In this document: piece by piece, positions 51,817 to 60,206 of the stretch
Layout of the letters: every line of letters starts with the position of its first letter
How positions within the stretch are numbered: position 1 is the stretch's first letter
DNA from: Acidithiobacillus sp047421495
Lineage (GTDB): Bacteria; Pseudomonadota; Gammaproteobacteria; Acidithiobacillales; Acidithiobacillaceae
DNA: 64,000 nucleotides
Reading direction: 5' to 3'
NCBI RefSeq assembly: GCF_047421495.1
Contig: NZ_CP175559.1
Coordinates: forward strand, 2,294,001-2,358,000
Translations under genes and position numbers: made by a program
Notes under the pieces: model-generated
Seen by the model: the letters and a program-made list of their open reading frames with translations, nothing else
Told to the model about the DNA's origin: nothing
Database searches by the model: none

Positions 51817-52458
51817 ATGTCTCTTTTTGTTGCAGGGAATCAAAGAAAGCCTATTTTTTCCATGGGGTTGGCGTTTTTGGTCATGCTCATGGCAGGCAGT
51901 CTCAGTACAATGGCTCAGGCTACGACACTGGCCACGGCAGCCGCCAGCTTTGCCCCAAACCGCACAGCGGCAACGCCGGCGCAGATCTGGCAGCGACTGA
52001 AGCACGCGCGCTGGTTCACTCAGGGCACTGGTCCGAACACCATCTACCTCATCTTCGATCCCAACTGCCCCTACTGCCATCTCCTCATCAACGAACTGCA
52101 AGCCCTCCTGAAACCCGACGCCCTGACTATCCGCTATGTGCCTGTCGGTTTTCTGGAGCCTTCCAGCATGGGCAAGGCCGCTGCCATTCTGGAAGCCAAA
52201 AACCCGCTTCAGGCCCTTTGGGAAAATGAAAAAGGGTTTACAGAAAAAGGGCATGATGGTGCCATCCAGGAAATTCTGCCCAGCGCTGCGACCGAAAAAG
52301 CCCTGAAAAACAATCTCAATATTCTCGAAGCCACCGGTCAGAAGACGGTACCTACCATGCTTTACCAAAACAGCCGAAACCAGCCCCGGATTGTCTGGCA
52401 GGTTCTCGATCCCAAAAATCTGGCGCAGACGTTGAAGAGCCTCCACAGAAGGTATTGA
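51817..52458 (+). CDS. periplasmic DsbC/DsbG-like thiol-disulfide protein
   Basis: A 213-residue protein with a signal/anchor segment (FSMGLAFLVMLMAGSLSTMAQA) and a thioredoxin-fold domain whose active site is IYLIFDPNCPYCHLLINEL near residue 90. The CPYC motif, the long helical insert with MGKAAAILEAKNPLQAL and the cis-proline segment KTVPTMLYQN are as in DsbG/DsbC C-terminal domains, but the N-terminal dimerisation domain is short. It likely shuffles or reduces disulfides in the periplasm. The start at 51817 has GGAG seven bases before it. The feoP promoter begins inside its final codons. Confidence 0.85.
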   Translation: MSLFVAGNQRKPIFSMGLAFLVMLMAGSLSTMAQATTLATAAASFAPNRTAATPAQIWQRLKHARWFTQGTGPNTIYLIFDPNCPYCHLLINELQALLKPDALTIRYVPVGFLEPSSMGKAAAILEAKNPLQALWENEKGFTEKGHDGAIQEILPSAATEKALKNNLNILEATGQKTVPTMLYQNSRNQPRIVWQVLDPKNLAQTLKSLHRRY

Positions 52459-52497
52459 CAGGAAGCACCGTTTTTATAATATTAAGAATCATTATCG
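52456..52497 (+). promoter_or_regulatory. feo operon promoter with Fur box
   Basis: TTGACA (52456-52461) and TAATAT (52478-52483) lie 16 bases apart. The 19 bases at 52479-52497 match the classical Fur box (GATAATGATAATCATTATC) at 15 positions, with a perfect ATCATTATC right half. The site covers the -10, so iron-loaded Fur would block transcription. Confidence 0.85.
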
Positions 52498-52524
52498 TTA
52501 ATATTCTAATAACGGAGCGTATCC

Positions 52525-53772
52525 ATGCAGTCTCGTGTTCCAGTGTTAACGGCACTGTGTGCAGCGTCCTTTCTGGGTTGTTCGGAAGCGGCTTTCGCGG
52601 ATGCTGCGAACGGCACTCCCGAATCCGCCGTTCCCAATATCCCCGGCCTCTCTGCCAAATATCTGCCCGCCTACATCCATATCGAGAATGGGCTATCCTG
52701 GGCGGGACATCTGGACAGTGAAATTTATTCCAATTTCTCCGGGGGGATCAAGCCCGGTAGTGAAGGCAATATCGTCGGGCAGATCGGCGCTGAATATGAC
52801 ACCGGAAAAGCCGGGCTCTGGAAAGGTGGCAAATTCACCCTCTCCCTGATGGGCATTTACAGTAGCGCTGTCCAGCAAAACTACAGCGGCGACATTCAGA
52901 CTGCGAGCAACATCTGGGCACCCAACGCCGTGCGCTTTTACGATGCCGCCTACCGGCAGCGCTGGAATGACTGGCTCAACACCCGGGTCGGTTATATGGA
53001 TGTCAATTATTACTTCGATGTGACCGCCAACGCCCTGCAACTCCTCAACAGCTCTTTTGGCATATCCCCCACCATCACGGTGAATGTACCCGGCACGGCC
53101 ACCTATCCCTATTCGGGGCTGGGCCTGCTGGTCAGCACTCACAGCGCGCATCTGAGTAACAAGTTTGCGATTTTTCAGGGAGATCCCCAGCACCAGACGT
53201 CCGCTTTTGAAAGGGGCTATATGGCTCTGTGGGAAGGCGCGCTGCATTGGGGTCACAAGGCCGACGAAGATATGGAAGACAACAGCGATGCGTATGGCCA
53301 GTATGCGTTGAAAGTCGGTGTCTGGCGTTACCAGCAGGCCAATCCTGAGCATTATGGACTGTCGCCGAGCACTGCGGGGGCTTATGGCATTATGGAAGGA
53401 AATTGGACACTGGCTGGCGACCGGCAACTGGGTGCATTTCTGCAGGTCGGAGCAGCTCCCGAGAATATCAATTCCGTTCCCTGGTATCTGGGTCTGGGCC
53501 TGCGCCTGGGGCACCCCTTTGCCAGCCGTCCGGACGACAGTGTTTCCGTGGGTATGGCCAAAGCCTGGCTACGCCCGAATGTCGTGGCCACGGGTCTGGA
53601 TGTGGACCAGTCCCGTATTCATGCTGCCGAAACCAGCTATGAACTGACCTATGTGGCAAAACTGACCGAGCACATCAATATCCAGCCAGACCTGCAGTAT
53701 ATTCAGCATCCCTCGGGCTACTATCCCGATGCGCTGGTGGGCATGCTCCGTCTGCATGTCGAATTTTTCTGA
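52525..53772 (+). CDS. feoP: OprB-family outer-membrane porin of the feo operon (FeoP)
   Basis: A 415-residue beta-barrel protein with a signal peptide (VLTALCAASFLGCSEAAFADA) and an OprB-type ending (VGMLRLHVEFF, C-terminal Phe). Barrel features include GLSWAGHLDSEIYSNFSGG, RVGYMDVNYYFDVTANALQLLNSSFG and YGQYALKVGVWRYQQ. GGAG lies seven bases before the ATG. It is the first gene after the Fur box and runs into feoA with a 16-base gap. In Acidithiobacillus ferrooxidans a porin gene named feoP heads feoPABC under Fur control, and this arrangement matches. It probably admits ferrous iron through the outer membrane. Confidence 0.82.
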   Translation: MQSRVPVLTALCAASFLGCSEAAFADAANGTPESAVPNIPGLSAKYLPAYIHIENGLSWAGHLDSEIYSNFSGGIKPGSEGNIVGQIGAEYDTGKAGLWKGGKFTLSLMGIYSSAVQQNYSGDIQTASNIWAPNAVRFYDAAYRQRWNDWLNTRVGYMDVNYYFDVTANALQLLNSSFGISPTITVNVPGTATYPYSGLGLLVSTHSAHLSNKFAIFQGDPQHQTSAFERGYMALWEGALHWGHKADEDMEDNSDAYGQYALKVGVWRYQQANPEHYGLSPSTAGAYGIMEGNWTLAGDRQLGAFLQVGAAPENINSVPWYLGLGLRLGHPFASRPDDSVSVGMAKAWLRPNVVATGLDVDQSRIHAAETSYELTYVAKLTEHINIQPDLQYIQHPSGYYPDALVGMLRLHVEFF

Positions 53773-53788
53773 AGCGGACATTCATCCC

Positions 53789-54046
53789 ATGCCTACCCAT
53801 CCATCAGCAACATCGTCTTGTCGTCTGGATCAACTCAGCAGCGCGCATTCCGCTCAAATCACCCAGATCACGGGAGATCTCGCCCTGCGGCAACGCCTGA
53901 AAATGCTGGGCATCCGTCCGGGAGTCACACTGAAAATCGTCCATGGCCCCAATAAACGCGGTGTGGTCATTCAGATTCAGGGGGGACGTTTTGCCATTGG
54001 CAAAAGCCTGGCCCAGGAAATTCTTGTGGAAAAAATACGGACATGA
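53789..54046 (+). CDS. feoA: ferrous iron transport protein A
   Basis: A small SH3-like cytoplasmic protein of 85 residues that supports FeoB. The conserved part is DLALRQRLKMLGIRPGVTLKIVHGPNKRGVVIQIQGGRFAIGKSLAQEILV. I start it at 53789; an in-frame ATG inside feoP (53756) is possible, but neither has a strong ribosome site, so translation may depend on feoP. The stop overlaps the feoB start (ATGA). Confidence 0.92.
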   Translation: MPTHPSATSSCRLDQLSSAHSAQITQITGDLALRQRLKMLGIRPGVTLKIVHGPNKRGVVIQIQGGRFAIGKSLAQEILVEKIRT

Positions 54047-56388
54047 GCGCTTGTCATCCCAATAATGCAACGACTGCCTTGACATCTTCTGGAAAAATGG
54101 TCGTTCTGGCAGGTAATCCCAACTGCGGAAAAACCACGGTTTTCAATCTGCTTACCGGCGCCCATCAACAGGTCGGCAACTGGCCTGGGGTTACGGTGGA
54201 AAAACGCAGTGGCAGCCTGCAACTAGGCCACCATAAAATAGGAGTGGTGGATCTCCCCGGTGTCTACAGTCTGATGGGTGGTGGTGGCGAAGATCAGCGG
54301 GTAGCCCGGGATTTTCTGCTGGATGCGCCGGTCGATCTGATCATCAACATTGTTGACGCTTCCAATCTCGAACGCCACCTCGCCCTGACGGCGGAGTTGC
54401 TGGAAACCGGCCATCCCATGCTGCTGCTCATGAATATGACCGATGAAGCAGCAGCGAGGGGCTGGAAACTGCGTTGTTCCGATCTGGAAAAGGCTTTGGG
54501 GATTCCCGTAGTACCCATGGTAGCCCGCAAAAATCAGGGGAAGGATCAGCTATTGCTGACCATGACCCAGGCGCTGCAGCAGCGGCCTCGGGGACACCCG
54601 GTGCAGTATCCAGTGCCGGTGGAAGAAGCCCTGCAAACCCTGGCGGTTACGCTGTCCGATCCCAATACTGCTCGAACCCGCATCGCAGCCCTGCGCCTGA
54701 AGGAGGGTTCTGCAGAAGCGGACAGCCAGCAGACGCAAACACTGCTGAAAAGCCTGCGCGAACAACTCCAGGCCATCACTGGCGAAGATCCAGCCGATCT
54801 GATCATGGACCGGCGCTTTTCCTGGACTCAGGAAATGGCTGCCCTCACCTTGCAACGCTCGGGCAAGGCTGGCCTGCGCGAAAGCATCCATCATCATCTC
54901 GACCGCGTCGTCCTCAATGACTGGCTGGGTGTGCCAGTGTTCCTGCTGGTCCTCTATCTGGTATTTGTGGTGAGCTTCAGTGGCGGCAATATTTTCCTGG
55001 ATTTTTTTGATCAGGCTTCGGCCGCCCTGCTGATCCACGGCGTCGGGCATCTCCTGTTGATGGCCGGCTTGCCGGACTGGCTGGTTGCGGTCATCGCCGG
55101 TGGCGTGGGCGGTGGCCTCAATCTGGTCTTCTCCTTCATACCGCCCATTGGCCTCACCTTTCTCTTTCTGGCCTTTCTCGACGACTCGGGCTACATGGCC
55201 CGCGCCGCTTATGCCATGGATCGCCTGATGCGCCGCCTTGGTCTGCCGGGCAATGCCTTGGTTCCCATGGTCATCGGTTTTGGCTGCAATGTGCCGGCCA
55301 TCATGGGCGCGCGGATTATCGAAGATCCGCGCGGACGGATTTTGACCGTGCTGATGCAGCCCTTCATGTCCTGTTCGGCAAGGCTTACCATTTACATGGC
55401 ATTTGCGGTGGTGTTTTTCCGCAGCAATGGGGGTCAGGTGGTGTTTGCCCTGTATGTCCTGGGTATTCTCGTGGCCCTGCTCACCGCCTGGCTGCTGGGC
55501 AAGACCGCTCTGCGCGGCGAGGCCATGCCCTTTGTCATGGAATTGCCGCCTTATCGCCTGCCGAGCTTTCGCAGCGTGGTCCTGCAAAGCTGGCAGCGTT
55601 TGCGGATATTCCTCTTTCGGGTCGGCAAAGTCATCGCCGTCATCGGTGTGGTCTTGTTCATCCTGCCCGGTATCGGCTGGACCAGCCAGGGCTTGCGCAG
55701 TACGGACATCGATCATTCCCTGCTCGCCCAGGGGAGCCAGGCGCTGGTTCCGATATTTGCCCCCATGGGCATCCAGAAGGACAACTGGCCTGCTGTATCG
55801 GGCCTCATCGCGGGTGCGGCCGCCAAGGAAATCGTCATTGGGACCCTCAATGGCATTTACCAGCGACAGAATGCTGCCGACCTGATGGCCGATTACCGCC
55901 ATCCCGACATTGCCGGACAGTTGGAGGATGCCCTGCACAGCATTCCCGCCAATACCCTGACTTTTTTCCGCACCCTGGATGATCCCCTGGGTCTGGCGGC
56001 CATGGGCTCTACATCCGCCACTGAGCAAGCCTCCGGTGCCGAGAGCGCTACCCTGCAGGCCATCGCTGCCGGCTTCACGCCCCTATCGGCCTTTGCCTAT
56101 CTGGTATTTGTCCTGCTCTATGTACCCTGCGCCAGCACCATGGGTGCCCTGCGCCGGGAAGTCGGTTGGGGATGGATGGGATTTTCCCTGCTCTATGGCA
56201 CGGGCCTCGCCTGGGGAAGCAGCACCATGATTTATCAGATCGGGACCATGGCCCTTCACCCGGCCAGATCCCTGGCCTGGATTACCGCTATTCTGGCAGT
56301 GTTTGGCATACTGATCATGGCCCTGCGCATTTATGGCCGACGCCATGATTCCCGCCCAGCCCGCCTCCGCAAACAGGCGGCGTCATGA
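54043..56388 (+). CDS. feoB: ferrous iron transporter FeoB
   Basis: The main Fe(II) permease of the inner membrane, 781 residues. The N-terminal G domain has VVLAGNPNCGKTTVFNLLTG (G1) near residue 20, GNWPGVTVEKR (G2), DLPGVYSL (G3) and LLMNMTDEA (G4). A helical linker follows (about 180-290), then the membrane domain with two Gate motifs: FGCNVPAIMGARI with the conserved cysteine near residue 425, and YVPCASTMGALRRE near 700. The C-terminal helix ends in basic residues. It is coupled to feoA and feoC by ATGA overlaps. Fe(II) is abundant in acidic water, which explains Fur control. Confidence 0.96.
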   Translation: MSACHPNNATTALTSSGKMVVLAGNPNCGKTTVFNLLTGAHQQVGNWPGVTVEKRSGSLQLGHHKIGVVDLPGVYSLMGGGGEDQRVARDFLLDAPVDLIINIVDASNLERHLALTAELLETGHPMLLLMNMTDEAAARGWKLRCSDLEKALGIPVVPMVARKNQGKDQLLLTMTQALQQRPRGHPVQYPVPVEEALQTLAVTLSDPNTARTRIAALRLKEGSAEADSQQTQTLLKSLREQLQAITGEDPADLIMDRRFSWTQEMAALTLQRSGKAGLRESIHHHLDRVVLNDWLGVPVFLLVLYLVFVVSFSGGNIFLDFFDQASAALLIHGVGHLLLMAGLPDWLVAVIAGGVGGGLNLVFSFIPPIGLTFLFLAFLDDSGYMARAAYAMDRLMRRLGLPGNALVPMVIGFGCNVPAIMGARIIEDPRGRILTVLMQPFMSCSARLTIYMAFAVVFFRSNGGQVVFALYVLGILVALLTAWLLGKTALRGEAMPFVMELPPYRLPSFRSVVLQSWQRLRIFLFRVGKVIAVIGVVLFILPGIGWTSQGLRSTDIDHSLLAQGSQALVPIFAPMGIQKDNWPAVSGLIAGAAAKEIVIGTLNGIYQRQNAADLMADYRHPDIAGQLEDALHSIPANTLTFFRTLDDPLGLAAMGSTSATEQASGAESATLQAIAAGFTPLSAFAYLVFVLLYVPCASTMGALRREVGWGWMGFSLLYGTGLAWGSSTMIYQIGTMALHPARSLAWITAILAVFGILIMALRIYGRRHDSRPARLRKQAAS

Positions 56389-56690
56389 CGACGCTATTTG
56401 CAGTGCGCGACCTCCTGCGCAAGCAGGCATTGCTGACCAGCAGCCAGATTGCCGCCACCCTGAATCTGTCAACGGATATCGTAGACGACATGTTGCGTTA
56501 CTGGCAGCGTCGTGGTCATGCCGAAGTCGTTCCGCTTCATGTTTCGGAATCTTGCGGCAGTACCTGCGCCTCGGAGACCTGCACAGGATGCAAACATGCG
56601 TCTCAGCGCCCGGACATGCTGGTCTGGCGCTGGCGAGAGCCATCCGCAACCGAAACCGTTGTGACGTTTCATCCCCGTTACCGATCCTGA
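56385..56690 (+). CDS. feoC: FeoC-like winged-helix protein
   Basis: A 101-residue protein. The first 60 residues (LFAVRDLLRKQALLTSSQIAATLNLSTDIVDDMLRYWQRRGHAEVV) form a FeoC-type winged helix. A four-cysteine cluster follows (CGSTCASETCTGC), which in FeoC binds an iron-sulfur cluster or metal. The C-terminal ~35 residues are longer than in E. coli FeoC. It overlaps feoB (ATGA) and ends the operon; about 98 bases separate it from the next gene. FeoC is thought to protect or regulate FeoB. Confidence 0.87.
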   Translation: MTTLFAVRDLLRKQALLTSSQIAATLNLSTDIVDDMLRYWQRRGHAEVVPLHVSESCGSTCASETCTGCKHASQRPDMLVWRWREPSATETVVTFHPRYRS

Positions 56691-56788
56691 GCCGAACAGA
56701 TACCCGGCATGGCCTCTTGTCCGCTTCGGTAGCTCCTCTATACTCGTAATCGGGTAATGATCCACCAATTCTGGGACAGGAGCGCATC

Positions 56789-57661
56789 GTGCAGGTAAAA
56801 GTCGCTGCCATTCAGATGGCCGTTGGGGAGAACGAAGCAGAAAACATCGGCAAAGCCGTATGGATGGTGAATAATGCGGCCGATGCGGGCGCCAACATCG
56901 TCCTCCTCCAGGAATTATTCAGCACACCCTACTTCTGCAAGGATCAGAACCCGGAATTTTTGGCTCTGGCCCAGCCCCGCGCATCCCATCCGGCATTGCT
57001 GGCCTTGCAAAAGCTGGCGAAAGCCCGCCATCTGGTTTTGCCGGTGAGCTTCTTTGAACGTGCCAACAATGCCTTTTTCAACAGCCTGATCGTTTTTGAC
57101 GCCGACGGCAAAAATCTGGGCTTGTATCGCAAGGCTCATATTCCCGATGGTCCCGGTTACCAGGAAAAGTTTTACTTCAGCCCCGGCGATACCGGCTTCA
57201 AGGTTTTCAACACCCATTATGGGCGGATTGGAGTCGCTATCTGCTGGGATCAATGGTTTCCCGAGCCGGCCCGCATCATGGCCCTGCAAGGTGCCGAAAT
57301 CCTGTTTTATCCCACGGCCATCGGCTCCGAACCGCGCTCCCCGGAAATCAACAGTCGGGGACACTGGACCCGGGTCATGCAGGGTCATGCGGCCGCCAAC
57401 CTGGTGCCTGTGGTTGCCGCCAACCGTATCGGCACGGAAATCGGCGCAGAAAGTACCCTCACCTTTTATGGGGGATCTTTCATCAGCGATCCCACCGGCG
57501 CGCTGCTCGCCCAGGCCGATCTGGAAGAAGGCATCCTCTATGCGGATCTGGACTTGCGGCAACTGGCAGCACAACGCGCTGAATGGGGAGTATTCCGGGA
57601 TCGGCGCCCGGAACTCTATGGGCCCATTCTCAGCCTCGATGGAAACAGCGCCGATGGCTGA
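56789..57661 (+). CDS. aguB: N-carbamoylputrescine amidase-like carbon-nitrogen hydrolase
   Basis: Nitrilase-superfamily amidase of 290 residues. The Glu-Lys-Cys triad is in LLQELFSTPYFC (Glu near 44), YRKAHIPDGPGYQEKFYF (Lys near 114) and VAICWDQWFPE (Cys near 151). The PYFC and DGPGYxEKFYF signatures are those of AguB, which turns N-carbamoylputrescine into putrescine. The start is GTG at 56789 with CAGGAG six bases upstream. It overlaps the amidotransferase gene downstream. No agmatine deiminase (aguA) gene is in the window, so the pathway link is inferred from sequence only. Confidence 0.88.
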   Translation: MQVKVAAIQMAVGENEAENIGKAVWMVNNAADAGANIVLLQELFSTPYFCKDQNPEFLALAQPRASHPALLALQKLAKARHLVLPVSFFERANNAFFNSLIVFDADGKNLGLYRKAHIPDGPGYQEKFYFSPGDTGFKVFNTHYGRIGVAICWDQWFPEPARIMALQGAEILFYPTAIGSEPRSPEINSRGHWTRVMQGHAAANLVPVVAANRIGTEIGAESTLTFYGGSFISDPTGALLAQADLEEGILYADLDLRQLAAQRAEWGVFRDRRPELYGPILSLDGNSADG

Positions 57662-58406
57662 AATCCTGCCCCCGGAACCCCCCATCATCGCCCTCAGTGC
57701 CTACGAGCGTAATGGCGAACCTTTTTCCTTGGCCCCTCAGTATGCCGCCGCCGTCTGTCAGGCGGGGGGTCTACCGATCCTCTTTCCGCCACAGTGCCCT
57801 GAAGCGCGGAGTATCCTGTCGCGCTGCGATGCCTTGGTGCTGACGGGTGGTGGAGATATTTCTCCGGAATTTTATCGCGCCACCTGCGATGAAAGCATCC
57901 ACATGGTCCATCCGGATCGTGATGCCGCAGAAATCGCCCTGGCCCGGGAAGCCATCGCCCGGCGCATTCCGGTATTGGGCATCTGTCGCGGTCTGCAAAT
58001 CATCAATGTCGCCCTGGGTGGAGATCTCCTTCAGGATTTACCCAAAAATATCGGCACCCGCATTTGCCATCGCAACCAGGATGGGGACCCCATCATGCAT
58101 GAAGTCATTGTGCTGCCCGACACCCTGCTGGGCGGCATCGTGCGCCGCGACACCCTGGAAATTTCTTCCTGGCATCATCAGGCCATTGCCAACATGGCCC
58201 CTTCCCTGCGCATCAATGCCATTGCCGAGGATGGCGTCATCGAAGCGGTGGACATGCCGGACAACCCCGACATTTTTGCCGTACAGTGGCATCCGGAACA
58301 TACCGCTGCCGGCGACCCGCACCAGCAGGCGCTGTTCAACTGGCTGGTCAAACGCGCCGAACGCCGCATCGTGCGGACCATTGAACGTCAGGAAAACAAA
58401 GGCTGA
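57654..58406 (+). CDS. puuD: gamma-glutamyl-GABA hydrolase-like class I amidotransferase
   Basis: A peptidase C26 protein of 250 residues. The nucleophile is in PVLGICRGLQIINVALGG, with the DxxxH/E region WHHQAIANM and FAVQWHPEHT completing the triad. The LTGGGDISPEFY loop and ICHRNQDGDPIMHEV match PuuD, which releases GABA from gamma-glutamyl-GABA. The ATG at 57654 overlaps the aguB-like stop. A much longer frame to 57096 shadows that gene and was not used. Pairing with an AguB-like gene suggests polyamine metabolism; other gamma-glutamyl substrates are possible. Confidence 0.85.
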   Translation: MAEILPPEPPIIALSAYERNGEPFSLAPQYAAAVCQAGGLPILFPPQCPEARSILSRCDALVLTGGGDISPEFYRATCDESIHMVHPDRDAAEIALAREAIARRIPVLGICRGLQIINVALGGDLLQDLPKNIGTRICHRNQDGDPIMHEVIVLPDTLLGGIVRRDTLEISSWHHQAIANMAPSLRINAIAEDGVIEAVDMPDNPDIFAVQWHPEHTAAGDPHQQALFNWLVKRAERRIVRTIERQENKG

Positions 58407-58420
58407 TTCAGGACCAGAAT

Positions 58421-59068
58421 TCAGGGTGCCGGATTTCCAGCTGTCTGCAGACGCTGCTGCAACCAGGCGATGCCGGCGGGCAGCAGGGAAATCACAACAA
58501 TGGCGATCAACACCAGATTCAGATGGGTTTTTACCCAGGGGAAGCTGCCTAGAAAATAACCCGCGCCGAGCAGACCACCCACCCAGAGCACAGCGCCAGT
58601 GAGGTTGAAGGCGAAAAAGCGCCCATAGGGCATGGCAGCAATGCCCGCCACAAAGGGTGCAAAAGTCCGGATGATGGGGAGTAGCCTGGCGATCACCACG
58701 GTTTTTCCTCCATGCCGGGCGTAAAAACGCTGGGTCGTTTCCAGATGGCGGATATTCAGCAATTTCCCCCCAAACAGATGAATACCCCAGCGCTTGCCCA
58801 CCCCATAATTGACCGCATCACCCAACACGGCCGCCGTTACCAGCAGCACCAGCAGCCAGGGCAGACTCATGGCCCCGACACCGGCGAGGGTGCCACAGAC
58901 AAAGAGCATGGAGTCACCGGGAAGAATAGGCATGATGACCAACCCGGTTTCCGCAAAGAGGATCAAAAAAAGCAGGGCATATACCCAGGCGCCATATTCC
59001 TTGAGAAACAGCAGCAAATATGGGTCAAAGTGCAGAAGGATCTGCACCAGGGCATACAGATCATGCAT
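58421..59068 (-). CDS. DedA-family membrane protein
   Basis: A 215-residue VTT-domain protein with several membrane helices. Signatures are FAETGLVIMPILPGDSMLFVCGTLAG, LGDAVNYGVGKRWG, FYARHGGKTVVIARLLPIIRTFAPFVAGIAAMPYGRFFAFNLTGAVLWV with the conserved basic residues. DedA proteins act as lipid flippases (undecaprenyl phosphate, phospholipids) and affect membrane potential. The ATG (59068) overlaps the last base of the previous gene's stop (TGATG), with GGAAG seven bases upstream. An earlier ATG at 59092 is less likely. Confidence 0.92.
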   Translation of the reverse strand: MHDLYALVQILLHFDPYLLLFLKEYGAWVYALLFLILFAETGLVIMPILPGDSMLFVCGTLAGVGAMSLPWLLVLLVTAAVLGDAVNYGVGKRWGIHLFGGKLLNIRHLETTQRFYARHGGKTVVIARLLPIIRTFAPFVAGIAAMPYGRFFAFNLTGAVLWVGGLLGAGYFLGSFPWVKTHLNLVLIAIVVISLLPAGIAWLQQRLQTAGNPAP

Positions 59069-59430
59069 CAGGCATCTTCCGTCGTACCACAATAGCGCCG
59101 GTAGTGCTTTTCAAACATGATTTCCAGCTCGGCGATGACGGTTTCCGCTTCGACCCCGCCCATGACATGCTTGGTCATGAGGCTGGACGTATCATTGAGC
59201 ATGTCCTTGGCATCCAGCATGGCGTAACTTTCGCGCAGACGCTTGATGGCCCCCACGACGGTTTCGCCTTCCCGAGCTGGGAGTAGCTTAGGCTTTTCAA
59301 TCACCTTTTCCTGGGGCTGTTCCGGCTTCTGGCGACTGCGCAGAAACTCAGCAAAAGCCAGCACCTGCTCCTGTCCGGCAGCATCCAGTTTGCGCATGAC
59401 CTTCAGAAACTGGCGTTCCCGGCTGTTCAT
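59068..59430 (-). CDS. unknown soluble protein (120 residues)
   Basis: Begins MNSRERQFLKVMRKLDAAGQEQVLAFAEFLRSRQ, a helical segment of the kind found in DUF2281-like proteins, followed by a Pro/Glu/Lys-rich linker (KPEQPQEKVIEKPKLLP) and a helical C-terminal half. No membrane segment or signal is seen. It overlaps the amidotransferase-like gene by four bases and the DedA gene by one, so the three are translated together. I recognise no function. Confidence 0.75.
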   Translation of the reverse strand: MNSRERQFLKVMRKLDAAGQEQVLAFAEFLRSRQKPEQPQEKVIEKPKLLPAREGETVVGAIKRLRESYAMLDAKDMLNDTSSLMTKHVMGGVEAETVIAELEIMFEKHYRRYCGTTEDA

Positions 59431-60179
59431 ACGTCGCTACCCGTATCCACTTTCAGGGCAAATACCGGCGGTTTACGCTTTTCCGTCATCAGCGCCAACT
59501 CCCGTACCAGGGCGACAATCACCCGATCCGTGGTTTTCTGCATTTCCGGCCAGAGCTGCCGGCATTGTTCCAGCAATTCCCCGACGTTTTCAGGGGTTTC
59601 GCGGTCCTCCTCCATAAGAATGTCTTCAATCAGACCGGGCTTCATTTCCGGCCGGAAGAGCAGACCCACCGCCCCATCTTCGGGACGGAAAGCAATCCAG
59701 CGCCCGTCATCATCCACCAGCAACGGCTCGACACCTTTGGGCAAAATAGCGGTTCCCGGCGACCAGACCATCACCTGGGCACCATCAACCGCCTGGGCCA
59801 GAGGGTCATCCTTGCCCGTTTCCGTGGCATGGGCGGTGGTGAAGTAGGCGTTGTGATAGGGCTCCAACTGCAATTCCGCCCCTTCATACTGGGCGAGGAG
59901 CAACGCTCCCAGGCCAAAGCCCAGCACCGGCCGGCGGTTTTTGCGGAACATGGCAATGGTCTTGATTTCCTGCTCCAGCCAGGCGTATTTTTCGGTTTCC
60001 AGCGGCGACATGGGGCCACCCAGCAAAAACAGGGCATCAAAAGTCAGGGCATTTCCCGGGAGTTCACCACTCAAAAACACCCGAAAATAACTGAAACCAA
60101 TGTCGCGCTTTTCCAGTTGGCTTTCCACAATTCCCAGAAACTCGGAATAACTGTGCTGCACGACAGCAAAATGCTTCAT
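59427..60179 (-). CDS. class I glutamine-amidotransferase-like protein lacking catalytic residues
   Basis: A 250-residue protein with the class I amidotransferase layout: FLLGGPMSPLETEKYAWLEQEIKTI in the first half and RRPVLGFGLGALLLAQYEGAELQL where the nucleophile elbow should be. The usual G-[IV]-C-x-G-x-Q is replaced by GFGLGAL, so Cys is Gly89. The usual FHPE is FRPE (175-178), so the catalytic His is Arg. The fold is probably intact but glutaminase activity is not expected. GGAG lies five bases before the ATG. It is the first gene of the unit with the unknown gene and dedA. A structural or regulatory role is possible. Confidence 0.8.
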   Translation of the reverse strand: MKHFAVVQHSYSEFLGIVESQLEKRDIGFSYFRVFLSGELPGNALTFDALFLLGGPMSPLETEKYAWLEQEIKTIAMFRKNRRPVLGFGLGALLLAQYEGAELQLEPYHNAYFTTAHATETGKDDPLAQAVDGAQVMVWSPGTAILPKGVEPLLVDDDGRWIAFRPEDGAVGLLFRPEMKPGLIEDILMEEDRETPENVGELLEQCRQLWPEMQKTTDRVIVALVRELALMTEKRKPPVFALKVDTGSDV

Positions 60180-60206
60180 GAATTCTCCGTACTACTTGTC
60201 CACTGA

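Noticed and set aside
54550..56028. 492-codon frame antisense to feoB
   Set aside because: FeoB motifs are complete on the other strand; the antisense product is unrecognisable.
57096..57653. N-terminal extension of the PuuD-like protein
   Set aside because: It is an out-of-frame shadow of the AguB-like gene; the amidotransferase domain begins at 57654.
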